Of a stretch of DNA of 64,000 nt, positions 17,832-26,812 are shown in pieces. The translations under genes were made by a program, and so were the position numbers. Source of the DNA: Bact-08 sp964533215 (lineage in GTDB: Bacteria > Bacteroidota > Bacteroidia > Bacteroidales > UBA932); assembly GCA_964533215.1 (NCBI GenBank), contig CAZHLJ010000001.1, forward strand, positions 1,240,001 to 1,304,000. Direction: 5' to 3'. Under the pieces are notes generated by a model that worked only from the letters and a program-made list of their open reading frames with translations, ran no database searches and was not told the origin of the DNA. Position 1 is the stretch's first letter. Every line of letters starts with the position of its first letter.

Positions 17832-18380
17832 TTACTTGTTGTTTATCGCTAAAAACTGCGTTTTGATCCTCTTTAATTGAGTTGCAACACTCGCATCCAT
17901 GCGATTGAAGTTTAATTCAAAGACAAAGCCTCCGAGAATTTCGGGATTTGTACTTTTTTCCAACTCAACAGGGCCATGAGTCTTAGCAGTAATCATTTTT
18001 TTGATCTTCTCTTCAATCTCGTCAGAAATTGGAACAGCTGTAACCAGGTTGCAAAGGCTGATGTTTTTGTTTTTCTGGTATAAAACAGTGTACATAAGAG
18101 CAATTGAACGCAGCATATTGCCCCTTTTGTTTGTAAGCACCAGATTTAAAAACCTGTCAAACTCATCAGAGACCTTACCTCCAGAAGCAACTTTTAACAT
18201 TGATAACTTATCTTCATGAGAGAAGATAGGGCTTGCCAGGGAATCGTCCAATTCCGGAACCTCACTGAAACTCTGGAAAAGTCTTTTAACCTGAATGTAA
18301 ACCTCATCCTCCACACCCTCTTCGAGTGCGTAGGAAAGTAAAGCTTTCGCGTAGCGAGTGGAAATAATACCTCTGTTCAT
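17832..18380 (-). CDS. atpH: ATP synthase F1 delta subunit
   Basis: This 182-residue protein of the peripheral stalk joins the b subunits to the top of F1. It has the usual N-terminal helical bundle (ISTRYAKALLSYALEEG) and the C-terminal segment NPEILGGFVFELNFNRMDASV, the most conserved part of the family. The sequence is otherwise variable, as expected for delta. It stands between atpF and atpA, 4 and 11 bp away. Confidence 0.93.
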   Translation of the reverse strand: MNRGIISTRYAKALLSYALEEGVEDEVYIQVKRLFQSFSEVPELDDSLASPIFSHEDKLSMLKVASGGKVSDEFDRFLNLVLTNKRGNMLRSIALMYTVLYQKNKNISLCNLVTAVPISDEIEEKIKKMITAKTHGPVELEKSTNPEILGGFVFELNFNRMDASVATQLKRIKTQFLAINNK

Positions 18381-18384
18381 TACT

Positions 18385-18885
18385 CTAAGACTTCAAATCA
18401 GATGTCTCTTCCAGAAATCTGTCAATAATACTCATTTGAGCCTGCGTTTTGCTCAATTCAGTTCTTACAACTTTTTCCGCAATTTCTACAGAAAGCATTG
18501 CAATCTGTGAACGTATGCTTCTGATCGCTGCTTCTTTTTCCTTTTCGATCTCCTTTTTGGCATCCTCAACCTGCTTGGCAGTAAGCTCTTTAGCCTCTTG
18601 CTTTGCGGCGTTGATTATGCTATCTTTCATATGGTTGGCTTCATGAAGGATTTTTATCTGCTCCTCACGGGCTGAACTGATGATAGCATCGCTTTCAGCC
18701 TTAAAGTTGTCGAGCTGATCTTTTGCAAGCTTGGCATCGTCCAGGGACTTTTGGATATAGGCCCTTCGCTCTTCAACCATCTTGACGATAACAGGAAAGC
18801 CAAATTTTGCCAGTATAAAAAATACAGTACCGAATGAGATAATCATCCAGAACAGTAAACCGGGATCTGGTAAAAGTAGTGACAT
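18385..18885 (-). CDS. atpF: ATP synthase Fo subunit b
   Basis: This 166-residue protein has one N-terminal membrane helix (LFWMIISFGTVFFILAKFG) followed by a long charged helix that dimerises as the stator stalk. The motif KFGFPVIVKMVEERR is typical of b subunits. There is a single b gene, so the stalk is a homodimer. The gene is 10 bp after atpE and 4 bp before atpH. Confidence 0.95.
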   Translation of the reverse strand: MSLLLPDPGLLFWMIISFGTVFFILAKFGFPVIVKMVEERRAYIQKSLDDAKLAKDQLDNFKAESDAIISSAREEQIKILHEANHMKDSIINAAKQEAKELTAKQVEDAKKEIEKEKEAAIRSIRSQIAMLSVEIAEKVVRTELSKTQAQMSIIDRFLEETSDLKS

Positions 18886-18895
18886 AGTTTATGGA

Positions 18896-19141
18896 TTAAA
18901 GAGCGAGGAAGCAGACTACAATTGCGAAAAGACAAGCACCTTCAATCAAGGCAGCTGCAATGATCATTGTCATTCTGATATCGTTGGCAGCTTCAGGCTG
19001 ACGGGCAATTGCTTCCATTGCATAACTACCAATCTTGCCAATTCCTAAACCAGCTCCGATGGCAGCTAAACCAGCTCCCAATGCAGCACCTAACGTACCT
19101 ATTCCGGCTACTGCAGCCTCTAAAAATGTAAACAGAAACAT
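18896..19141 (-). CDS. atpE: ATP synthase Fo subunit c
   Basis: This 81-residue hairpin protein forms the rotor ring. Two hydrophobic helices flank the polar loop ARQPEA. The ion-binding glutamate is E67 in ALIEGAC. The first helix lacks the glutamine of sodium-binding rings, and the second has EG rather than ES, so proton coupling is more likely than sodium. The glycine-rich first helix (GAGLAAIGAGLGIG) is normal for the family. Confidence 0.97.
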   Translation of the reverse strand: MFLFTFLEAAVAGIGTLGAALGAGLAAIGAGLGIGKIGSYAMEAIARQPEAANDIRMTMIIAAALIEGACLFAIVVCFLAL

Positions 19142-19167
19142 AATCTAAATATTTTATAGTTTGTTAA

Positions 19168-20220
19168 TTAATAAGCTTCTACTTTGTGTTTTTCTACTTG
19201 TGACAGCCCGATAAATATAGAAGAGAGCATTGTAAATACATAGGCCTGAATATAGGCAACCAGTATCTCGACACAATTCATGAAAATGCTCAGTACCACC
19301 GATAATACAGTCATTCCTGTGTTTACGGCGGGTCCCATTGCTACGGTTATAAATATAAGGGATGTCAATGATATTATTATTGCGTGTCCAGCAGTTATGT
19401 TGGCAAAGAGTCGGATCATAAGGGCAAAAGGCTTGGTAAGGATACCGAATATCTCAATTACAGGCATCAATGGGATAGGGGCTTTCATCCACAACGGTAC
19501 ATCAGGCCAAAGAATTTCTTTCCAGTATTCTTTTGTTCCGGAGATATTTACTGTGAAGAAAGTACACAGAGCCAGTACCATTGTGATGGCAATATTACCA
19601 GTAACATTGGCTCCGGCAGGGAAAATAGGTATCAGCCCAATGACATTGTTGATGAAGATAAAGAAGAATGCTGTGAGCAGATAAGGGGCATATTTCTCAT
19701 ATCCCTTTCCTACACTTGGCTTTATGATGCTGTCATGTACATCCATAATGAACATTTCCATTGCTCCATTAAATCCTTTTGGTGCAGCGAGCGGTCTCTT
19801 TTTATACCATTTTGCAACTGACATTATGATGCAAATGAGGATAATGCTGTTAAGCATAAGTGATGCAGCATTCTTTGTTATAGAGATGTCAATCGGTCTG
19901 ATCTCTTCTCCTGAAGGCGAAGTCTCAACAACTTTTCCTGCATACTTTCCTTCTTCCGCAATTTTAAAATTTTTGTAGGTCTCTCCCTCTGCCAGTCTTG
20001 AAGAGAGGAATACATTAAGACCCTCGCTCTTGCTTATAACTATTATTGGCAGCGGAACAGAAAAATGGATATGGCCCCATGTGACAACGTGCCATCCATA
20101 CGAGTCGCCAATATGTGAAAATACCATTTTCTTGGCATCTATTTCTTCGGCCCGTAATGATGCACCTCCAATAAAAATAAAGGAGATAAGGCAGACTAAT
20201 ATTTTAAACTTTCGGCTCAT
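19168..20220 (-). CDS. atpB: ATP synthase Fo subunit a
   Basis: The stator channel protein has 350 residues, longer than in E. coli (271) because of an N-terminal signal-like segment and a periplasmic stretch of about 100 residues, a Bacteroidota habit. The essential arginine is in MIRLFANITAGH near residue 270, and further helices follow. The start overlaps the stop of the upstream small membrane gene by 4 bp (ATGA), so the two are translationally coupled. Confidence 0.95.
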   Translation of the reverse strand: MSRKFKILVCLISFIFIGGASLRAEEIDAKKMVFSHIGDSYGWHVVTWGHIHFSVPLPIIVISKSEGLNVFLSSRLAEGETYKNFKIAEEGKYAGKVVETSPSGEEIRPIDISITKNAASLMLNSIILICIIMSVAKWYKKRPLAAPKGFNGAMEMFIMDVHDSIIKPSVGKGYEKYAPYLLTAFFFIFINNVIGLIPIFPAGANVTGNIAITMVLALCTFFTVNISGTKEYWKEILWPDVPLWMKAPIPLMPVIEIFGILTKPFALMIRLFANITAGHAIIISLTSLIFITVAMGPAVNTGMTVLSVVLSIFMNCVEILVAYIQAYVFTMLSSIFIGLSQVEKHKVEAY

Positions 20221-20612
20221 TTTCTTATTCTTTCCTTCTCAAACTTAATAAATATGTATGTTTCTATAATCAGATAGAAAAAGTAAAAAGCAAGAGTCAC
20301 CATGGCAAATCCGAATGTGTTTACACCTACATATAAAGTGTAAAGAAGTACGGAAACCAGTGTAATAATAAGCTTGATTCCCCTCATCATCATATACACA
20401 TTGATTATCTTTTTCGGATTATGTTTTCTGCATAAAATCATAGCTCTGAACAGTACAAAACCCATTATGGTGAAGTACCCGGGAATTACGGGATACCAAC
20501 TGAAATAATAGTCAGGGAAGGACTCGGATAGAATCAGCCCGACTATCAGGCCTGCCATTATATAGAAAAACAGCAGTACAAATACCAGTTTCCAATGGAT
20601 TTTCTCAAACAT
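20217..20612 (-). CDS. small membrane protein in the atp operon (AtpI-like position)
   Basis: The 131-residue protein has about four hydrophobic helices and no catalytic motif. It lies between atpC and atpB, where other bacteria place AtpI, which helps assemble the c-ring or import Mg2+. The sequence shows no clear AtpI motif, so the functional equivalence is inferred from position, size and topology only. Its stop overlaps the atpB start by 4 bp. Confidence 0.7.
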   Translation of the reverse strand: MFEKIHWKLVFVLLFFYIMAGLIVGLILSESFPDYYFSWYPVIPGYFTIMGFVLFRAMILCRKHNPKKIINVYMMMRGIKLIITLVSVLLYTLYVGVNTFGFAMVTLAFYFFYLIIETYIFIKFEKERIRK

Positions 20613-20623
20613 TACAATTTATA

Positions 20624-20863
20624 TTAATCTATGCAAATGGTTATTACATCTTTTTTTATCTTGATGAAACCGCCATTGATTTTCAGCGATTCCAGAGGCC
20701 CATTCTTCTCTCTGCGATATAATATATCTCCGGCATCTAATGTGGAAATAAGTGGAGCGTGCCTTGGGAGCATTTCGAATTTACCGGCCCTTCCGGGAAG
20801 AGCTACGGATTCCACTTCTCCATTAAATATAGTTGTATCTGGTTGTAGGATTATGAGCTTCAT
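20624..20863 (-). CDS. atpC: ATP synthase F1 epsilon subunit (short form)
   Basis: This 79-residue protein is only the N-terminal beta-sandwich of epsilon; the helical hairpin of about 50 residues that inhibits ATP hydrolysis in E. coli is absent. Conserved segments are LPGRAGKFEMLPRHAPLIS and the terminal GGFIKIKKD. It should still hold gamma to the c-ring but cannot give the extended inhibited state. It lies 11 bp after atpD. Confidence 0.93.
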   Translation of the reverse strand: MKLIILQPDTTIFNGEVESVALPGRAGKFEMLPRHAPLISTLDAGDILYRREKNGPLESLKINGGFIKIKKDVITICID

Positions 20864-20874
20864 ACCTTTTGCAC

Positions 20875-22389
20875 TTATTCTTGTTTCAGCATCTTCTGTC
20901 CCTTCTCGATAGCCTCTTCGATTGTGCCTACATTAAGGAATGCCTGCTCAGGAAGATAGTCAACCTCACCATTAAGTATCATCTGAAAACCTCTTATTGT
21001 ATCCTCTATGGAAACCATTGTCCCTTTTACACCTGTGAACTGTTCTGCTACAGTGAACGGTTGTGACAGGAATCGCTGAACTCTGCGCGCACGGTTTACA
21101 ATCATCTTGTCCTCGTCAGATAGCTCCTCCATACCAAGGATAGAGATGATATCCTGCAACTCTTTATTTCTCTGAAGTATTTGTTTTACACGTTGTGCAG
21201 TCTGGTAATGTTCTTCACCTACGATAAGTGGGTCAAGAATTCTGGAAGTTGAGTCCAAAGGGTCAACAGCCGGATAGATACCCAACTCTGAAATTTTTCT
21301 GCTCAATACAGTAGTTGCATCCAAATGTGAAAAAGTTGTAGAAGGGGCAGGGTCAGTCAAGTCATCGGCAGGAACGTAGACAGCCTGGATTGATGTTATG
21401 GATCCTTTCTTAGTAGAGGCAATTCTCTCCTGCATCACACCCATCTCAGTTGCTAATGTAGGCTGGTATCCAACAGCAGAAGGCATTCGACCCAAAAGAG
21501 CAGAAACCTCTGAACCTGCTTGTGTGAACCTGAATATGTTATCTATAAAGAATAGAATATCATTTACATCTGTTCCCTCGTCTCTGAAAGATTCGGCAAC
21601 TGAAAGACCTGATAAGGCAACACTGGAACGAGCTCCAGGAGGTTCATTCATCTGCCCGAATACGAGAGTTGCCTGAGATTTTGCCAACTCATCCTTGTCT
21701 ACTTTGGAGAGATCCCACTTGCCCTCCTCCATGCTCTTTTCGAACTCCTTGCCATAGCGGATAACGCCGGATTCTATCATCTCACGCAAAAGATCGTTAC
21801 CCTCCCTTGTACGTTCTCCAACACCGGCAAAAACTGAAAATCCGTTATGCTTCTTTGCAATGTTGTTGATGAGTTCCATTATGATTACGGTCTTACCCAC
21901 ACCGGCACCTCCGAAGAGGCCAATCTTACCTCCCTTTGAATATGGTTCAAGAAGGTCAATGACCTTTATACCTGTATATAGAACTTCTCTGGTTGTCAGT
22001 AGTTCGTCGAATTTTGGCGGATCTCTGTGGATGGAGTATGCACCAGACATATTCATCTGCCCCATTCCATCGATAGCCTCTCCGACAACATTCATAAGAC
22101 GGCCCTTTATCTGATCTCCGATTGGCATGAGGATTGGTGTCCCTATAGCGACTGCCTCCATTCCTCGTCTTAAACCATCGGTAGAATCCATTGCTACCGT
22201 TCTAACTGTCTTTTCTCCAATATGCTGTTGCACCTCCAGAATGAGAGTCTTGCCGTTTTCACGGACAATACTAATTGCATCATGGATGCTTGGAAGTACA
22301 ATCTTACTTTTGGAACTTTCGTTTTCAAAACTGATATCTACTACCGGACCAATAACCTGAGAGATGTGACCAACTATTTGCTCTGCCAT
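20875..22389 (-). CDS. atpD: ATP synthase F1 beta subunit
   Basis: This is the catalytic subunit, 504 residues. The P-loop GGAGVGKTVIIME, the catalytic glutamate region GVGERTREGNDL and the ALLGRMPSAVGYQPT segment (corresponding to the DELSEED-side beta hinge) are present. It is somewhat longer than the E. coli form (460), mainly through insertions typical of Bacteroidota. It is the first gene of the leftward operon atpD-C-x-B-E-F-H-A-G. Confidence 0.98.
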   Translation of the reverse strand: MAEQIVGHISQVIGPVVDISFENESSKSKIVLPSIHDAISIVRENGKTLILEVQQHIGEKTVRTVAMDSTDGLRRGMEAVAIGTPILMPIGDQIKGRLMNVVGEAIDGMGQMNMSGAYSIHRDPPKFDELLTTREVLYTGIKVIDLLEPYSKGGKIGLFGGAGVGKTVIIMELINNIAKKHNGFSVFAGVGERTREGNDLLREMIESGVIRYGKEFEKSMEEGKWDLSKVDKDELAKSQATLVFGQMNEPPGARSSVALSGLSVAESFRDEGTDVNDILFFIDNIFRFTQAGSEVSALLGRMPSAVGYQPTLATEMGVMQERIASTKKGSITSIQAVYVPADDLTDPAPSTTFSHLDATTVLSRKISELGIYPAVDPLDSTSRILDPLIVGEEHYQTAQRVKQILQRNKELQDIISILGMEELSDEDKMIVNRARRVQRFLSQPFTVAEQFTGVKGTMVSIEDTIRGFQMILNGEVDYLPEQAFLNVGTIEEAIEKGQKMLKQE

Positions 22390-22414
22390 TTCTTTGTGAA
22401 AAATTTATTAAAGG

Positions 22415-22422
22415 CAAAGTTA
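22415..22422 (-). promoter_or_regulatory. -7 box of the atp operon promoter
   Basis: The minus strand reads TAACTTTG, matching TAnnTTTG, 25 bp before the atpD ATG. No clear TTTG is found at the -33 position. Confidence 0.5.
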
Positions 22423-22447
22423 AGAATTTTTTTTTGTTAATCACCCT

Positions 22448-23491
22448 TTAAGCAGCGGAATCATGAAAATAGATAGCAAAAGTTCTGTACAAAAAGTGTG
22501 TCCATTTTCCAAAGGGAACAATAATAAGAGCCCATTGAGCTAAAATTGTAAAGTGTATGATGTAGAGCCATTTGTTGCTTTCAATGATGTCGGTATCTAT
22601 GAAAAGACGTACGGAAAAAGCGGTGAATCCCATAAGGAAAAGCCATATTACAAACAGCCAGTCGGATGGTTGTGAATGCTTGCTGATCTCCTTTCTGCTT
22701 TTCATCCGGCTAACGACAAAAATGAAGGTGATTACAAATACAATTGCACTCACAGAATAGCCAAGAATTATCACAAAAACACTTTTAGTACCGAACCAGT
22801 CAAGAAAGACTGTAGTGAACAACAATGTAAGGTATCCAATCACTAATATGAAGTGCTCGAACCATCTTGTCTTATTGTCGTCACAACCCAATGCCCTTTT
22901 TTGTGTAAACATATGGATGAAGAAATCTCCGAGAGTCCTCGCGTAGTTCTTTATCGGTATCTTTATGCCAGGCTTTAAAATTGTAAAATACCACATTCGT
23001 ATTATGTTGGGAACAAGTATAAACACCATCACTCCAGCGATTGCATACATCTCAAAGTAATGTCCTGCCTGTATGATTCCATCAAGTTGGAAATCCTTGT
23101 AAGAGGCAAACCAGATGACACCGATGGCAACGGCAAGCATTGCTGCAATAGTTGTATATACAGATTTGTAAAATAATCCAGATAACCCAGTCCAGTCGTA
23201 TCTGGCAGTCAGATACCTTCTTAAGGACATCATCAGTTCTCCCGGATTTGCAGTCTGAGGACATAAAGATGAGCACTCTCCACAGTAATAGCATAGCCAT
23301 GGCTTTAGTGAGCCTGATATCTCATCTTCAGCACCCAATGTGCTCATTCTAACCATCTCCCTGGGAAAAGCATCCTCCTTTGTTGCAAGAGAGCACACCC
23401 CTGTGCAGTTGCCACAGTTATAGCAGGCATTGAAATCTTTTGCTCCGTATCTCTTAAGCTCTTTGCTGAATCTTGGATTTATCTTAGTCAT
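22448..23491 (-). CDS. QmoC/HdrC-like iron-sulfur membrane subunit
   Basis: The protein has two parts. Residues 20-80 carry two [4Fe-4S] sites, CYNCGNCTGVC (C23-C33) and CYYCGECSSLC (C67-C77). The rest has about six membrane helices of the NarI/cytochrome b type with scattered histidines, as in QmoC. It would pass electrons between the Hdr-like flavoproteins and menaquinone. The frame can begin at 23521, but the ATG at 23491 is preferred: it overlaps the preceding gene by 8 bp. It is the last gene of the operon and lies 58 bp from atpD. Confidence 0.8.
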   Translation of the reverse strand: MTKINPRFSKELKRYGAKDFNACYNCGNCTGVCSLATKEDAFPREMVRMSTLGAEDEISGSLKPWLCYYCGECSSLCPQTANPGELMMSLRRYLTARYDWTGLSGLFYKSVYTTIAAMLAVAIGVIWFASYKDFQLDGIIQAGHYFEMYAIAGVMVFILVPNIIRMWYFTILKPGIKIPIKNYARTLGDFFIHMFTQKRALGCDDNKTRWFEHFILVIGYLTLLFTTVFLDWFGTKSVFVIILGYSVSAIVFVITFIFVVSRMKSRKEISKHSQPSDWLFVIWLFLMGFTAFSVRLFIDTDIIESNKWLYIIHFTILAQWALIIVPFGKWTHFLYRTFAIYFHDSAA

Positions 23492-23768
23492 TTTTGCTGA
23501 TTTTATATTTGAAGTATTCATCCATATCGTCTATGCTTCCTGTACGCACAAAGCCGAATTTTACTAAAGATAGAAGATAATAGACCATCTCATCGTTTGC
23601 CATTCCTGTACGTTCACTTAGTTGGGCAATTGTGAGATCCTCTTTGCTGAGCTCTTTCAGAATAGCTCTTTTCCTTTCGTTGAAATCCTTTAGATTCTTT
23701 TTGACGCTCTCTGAAACCTTGCGTCTCTCTCTCATTATTTTTACCGTCTGACCTTTTTCTCCGTTCAT
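23484..23768 (-). CDS. small winged-helix protein of the Qmo-like operon
   Basis: The 94-residue basic protein has a helix-turn-helix-like segment, LTIAQLSERTGMANDEMVYY (near 45-64), followed by a wing-like hydrophobic stretch. It has no cysteine motif. It is inserted between the QmoB-like and QmoC-like genes and overlaps the latter by 8 bp. It may regulate the operon or be an accessory subunit; neither is shown by the sequence. Confidence 0.65.
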   Translation of the reverse strand: MNGEKGQTVKIMRERRKVSESVKKNLKDFNERKRAILKELSKEDLTIAQLSERTGMANDEMVYYLLSLVKFGFVRTGSIDDMDEYFKYKISKND

Positions 23769-23779
23769 AATATGTCTGT

Positions 23780-25507
23780 TTATTTTGCCAGGATATCTAT
23801 CATGCTCTCAATTTCCTTGTTTGAAAATGTTGCCAGTTCCAATGCATCTTCAGGACAAACAGGAAGGCACATTCCGCATCCTTTACAGGATGACTTGCTT
23901 ATTGAAGCTATAGCTTTGCCGTTTTCTTCAACTCTCGCTATTGCATTGAAAGGGCAGGCATCCACGCATGCTCCGCACCATTTGCAGCTCTCCTTGTCCA
24001 CATAAGCAATAATAGGTTCAAGTTCCAGCTCTCCTTTGCTTACGAATGAGTGAGATTTCGCTGCAGCAGAGAGCGCCGAGTTCACAGATTCCATAACATT
24101 CTTTGGTCCTTGACAAGTTCCGGCAATCGTTACTCCGTCAATAACAGTCTCTACAGGACGAAGCTTGACGTGAATCTCGTTGAAAAAATGGTCTCGTCCC
24201 TTTGGTAATTTAAAAAGTGTGCCGATTGAATTATCCTTGTCCGGGACCATTCCCGTTACAAGGACAACTAGGTCTACATCTGCTTCCCACTCTCGCTTTC
24301 CTGAAAGAATATCCTTAGCTTTTATAACGATTGAATTTTTATGTTGCTCAACAATAGGCTGTTCCTTATCGGGATATTGGATAAAAATGTCTCCTTGCCT
24401 GTTTGATTCATTGTAAAGAAGCTCTTGTGACCCGTAAGTTCTTACCCCACGTGTAAAATGGTAATTCTGAATATGGCCAAACTTCCTCTTTACATCCAGT
24501 GCTGTCTGTATTGCAGCTGTACAGCAGTATCGTGAGCAATATTTGTTATCACCGTTTATCTGACGGCTACCGACACAATATATGTAGGCAATGCTGTTTA
24601 TATCATTACCATTAACTGTCAGTTTTTTGAGATTGCTTTTTGAAAGTATCTCCTTAAACTGAGGAAGTGTCACCACATTTGGAATTACGTTATAACCTGA
24701 TTCTCCATCAAGAGGTTTATATGAGTTGAAACCTGTGGATATCAGTACAGAACCTACGTTTAGTTCTTTACTATCATTGTTTTTGCTTGATGAAGAGCCA
24801 TTCTCTATTATTGTAAGCTTGAAGTCTCCAATACTGCCCGAACTCTCCACAACCTGAGAATTTGTAAAAACCTCAATTGCTTCATTATTATCAATCTCCT
24901 CTTTCAATCGCTCTATAAGTATCTTACCTGATACCTTATGAGGAGCAACAACATCAATTGAAGCAATGTTTCCTCCTACATGGTCTTCCCGTTCGATGAG
25001 AAATACCTTATCGTTCATTTGCGCTAGTGAGATAGCTGCTTTCATGCCGCTTATTCCTGCGCCAATCACAGCAACAGCCCTTTTTGACTTAATGGTTATT
25101 GGATCAAGTGATTGAGCAAATCTTGCTTTTGCGATGGCTGCCTTAACTAACGAGATAGCCTTTTCCGTAGCTCCAGCCTTATCGTCGGAGTGAGCCCACG
25201 AGGCTTGTTCCCGGATGTTTGCGTGCACATAATTGTATCTGTTAAGCCCTGCTCTTTCGCTGACACCTCTGAATGTGCTAAGGTGAAGTTTTGGAGAGCA
25301 GGAGGCTACCACTATGCCACTCAGGTTGTTCGAAATAATGTCAGCCTCCATCTCTTTCTGATTTGAGTCGCCGCATGCAAACATTGTTGTCTTGGCAAGA
25401 TATACGCAATCATCATCTGCAATAGCCTCCTTAACCCTCTCAATATCCACATAGTCTGAGATGTTTCCGCCACAGGCACAAATGTATACGCCTAGTTTTT
25501 TTTTCAT
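23780..25507 (-). CDS. HdrA/QmoB-like FAD-dependent iron-sulfur protein
   Basis: This 575-residue flavoprotein begins with a short HdrA-type region (YICACGGNISDYVD, CSPKLHLSTF), then an FAD-binding fold (VIGAGISGMKAAISLA near 145) and family segments such as CVGSRQINGDNKYCSRYCC. The C-terminus has two ferredoxin motifs, CKWCGACVDACP and CKGCGMCLPVCP. QmoB and HdrA use these to split or relay electrons between thiol/disulfide chemistry and a membrane partner. It lacks a MvhD domain at its end; that is encoded by a separate gene (26813-27208). Confidence 0.82.
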   Translation of the reverse strand: MKKKLGVYICACGGNISDYVDIERVKEAIADDDCVYLAKTTMFACGDSNQKEMEADIISNNLSGIVVASCSPKLHLSTFRGVSERAGLNRYNYVHANIREQASWAHSDDKAGATEKAISLVKAAIAKARFAQSLDPITIKSKRAVAVIGAGISGMKAAISLAQMNDKVFLIEREDHVGGNIASIDVVAPHKVSGKILIERLKEEIDNNEAIEVFTNSQVVESSGSIGDFKLTIIENGSSSSKNNDSKELNVGSVLISTGFNSYKPLDGESGYNVIPNVVTLPQFKEILSKSNLKKLTVNGNDINSIAYIYCVGSRQINGDNKYCSRYCCTAAIQTALDVKRKFGHIQNYHFTRGVRTYGSQELLYNESNRQGDIFIQYPDKEQPIVEQHKNSIVIKAKDILSGKREWEADVDLVVLVTGMVPDKDNSIGTLFKLPKGRDHFFNEIHVKLRPVETVIDGVTIAGTCQGPKNVMESVNSALSAAAKSHSFVSKGELELEPIIAYVDKESCKWCGACVDACPFNAIARVEENGKAIASISKSSCKGCGMCLPVCPEDALELATFSNKEIESMIDILAK

Positions 25508-25514
25508 TTTCTGA

Positions 25515-26810
25515 TTATTGTTTTAGATAACTGATTGCTCCACAAGAAGCAGCTCCTGCCGAAAGTATCGAGTCGGGAATATCCTTCGGGCCTGATGCCG
25601 TCCCGGAAACAAATACCCCTTCTATCGTTGTCCTTGAGGGATTCAGTAATGGATCTGTCTGTGTAACATAGCTAAGAGCATCTATGCCTAGAGTGTTGCC
25701 TGGGAATAGGGATGAGGCATCTTTGTTGGCAAGTACTCCAACAGAGAGAACTACCATGTCATGTTCACTCTCTTTTATCTTCCCTGTTTGTATATCTTCA
25801 TATCTCAATGTGAGATTCCCATTTGCCGATTCTGTTATCTTGCCAATCTTTCCCTTAATGAAATTAACTCCCATTCCTTTTGCCTGTTCGTAAAATTCGT
25901 CGTAACCTTTTCCAAACGCTCTTATATCTATGTAGTAGATTGTCACATCAGCCATTGGAAGAGCGCCCATAAGCAACTGAGCCTGTTTGATTGAGTACAT
26001 GCAACATATCTGAGAACAGATTGGATTTCCTACTGAATCATCTCTGGAGCCTGCACAAAGAACATAGGCTATCTTGTCGGGGACTTTCCCGTCACTGGGT
26101 CTGAGTATAGTGTTGAATGGTCTGGTTGGTGCCAGTTGTCTCTCCATTTGCATTGATGTAAGTACATTCTTGCACTCTCCAAATCCGTATCTTGGTATCC
26201 TTACAGGGTCAAACAGGTTGAATCCCGTTGCCACAACAACGGTTTTGGCCTTTATTAAATAATTAACTTTTTCCTGAGTGAAATCTATGCAACTTGAAGG
26301 ACACGCCTTTTCACAAGCTCCGCAAAGGGTGCAGTTTTCTATATCTATTGCTGCAATCTTAGGGCTGGCTATGCTGAAAGGAATATATGCAGCTTTCCTT
26401 CCAATCAGATTGAACTGATACTGGTCGCGTACTATTACCGGACATACATTTTCACATTGCTGACATCCTGTGCAATCTTCGGCTATGACATAGCGAGGAC
26501 GTCTGGTAACCATTGCTTCAAACTCCTTCTCACCCTTTTTCTCAATTCTGTTGACATCTGTTTCTGTGAAAATTGTAATATTTGAGTGTCTGGAAATCTC
26601 CGAGACTTTTGGAGTGGTTATACAGGCAGAACAGTCAAGTGTTGGGAACACCTTGCTAAGTAATATCATCTTGCCACCTATTGAAAGATCTTTTTCTATG
26701 ATGATTACCTTGTAGCCATTGTTAGCGAGGTTAAGTGCAGTCTCTCCACCTGCTATTCCTCCTCCAATAACCATTGCATCGAAATATAGTGTTGTTGACT
26801 CTTGTTGCAT
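25515..26810 (-). CDS. HdrA/QmoA-like FAD-dependent iron-sulfur protein
   Basis: The protein of about 431 residues has an N-terminal FAD motif (VIGGGIAGGETALNLA), the QmoA/HdrA segment LDCSACITTPKVSE, and two ferredoxin sites, CTGCQQCENVCP and CTLCGACEKACP, in its first half. The second half is the FAD-binding and interface part, including VLCAGSRDDS and CSQICCMYSIKQA. The frame extends to a TTG at 26816, but the ATG at 26810 starts 2 bp after the stop of the preceding gene and is the likelier start. Together with the QmoB- and QmoC-like proteins it forms a QmoABC-type set. Confidence 0.82.
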   Translation of the reverse strand: MQQESTTLYFDAMVIGGGIAGGETALNLANNGYKVIIIEKDLSIGGKMILLSKVFPTLDCSACITTPKVSEISRHSNITIFTETDVNRIEKKGEKEFEAMVTRRPRYVIAEDCTGCQQCENVCPVIVRDQYQFNLIGRKAAYIPFSIASPKIAAIDIENCTLCGACEKACPSSCIDFTQEKVNYLIKAKTVVVATGFNLFDPVRIPRYGFGECKNVLTSMQMERQLAPTRPFNTILRPSDGKVPDKIAYVLCAGSRDDSVGNPICSQICCMYSIKQAQLLMGALPMADVTIYYIDIRAFGKGYDEFYEQAKGMGVNFIKGKIGKITESANGNLTLRYEDIQTGKIKESEHDMVVLSVGVLANKDASSLFPGNTLGIDALSYVTQTDPLLNPSRTTIEGVFVSGTASGPKDIPDSILSAGAASCGAISYLKQ

Positions 26811-26812
26811 TC

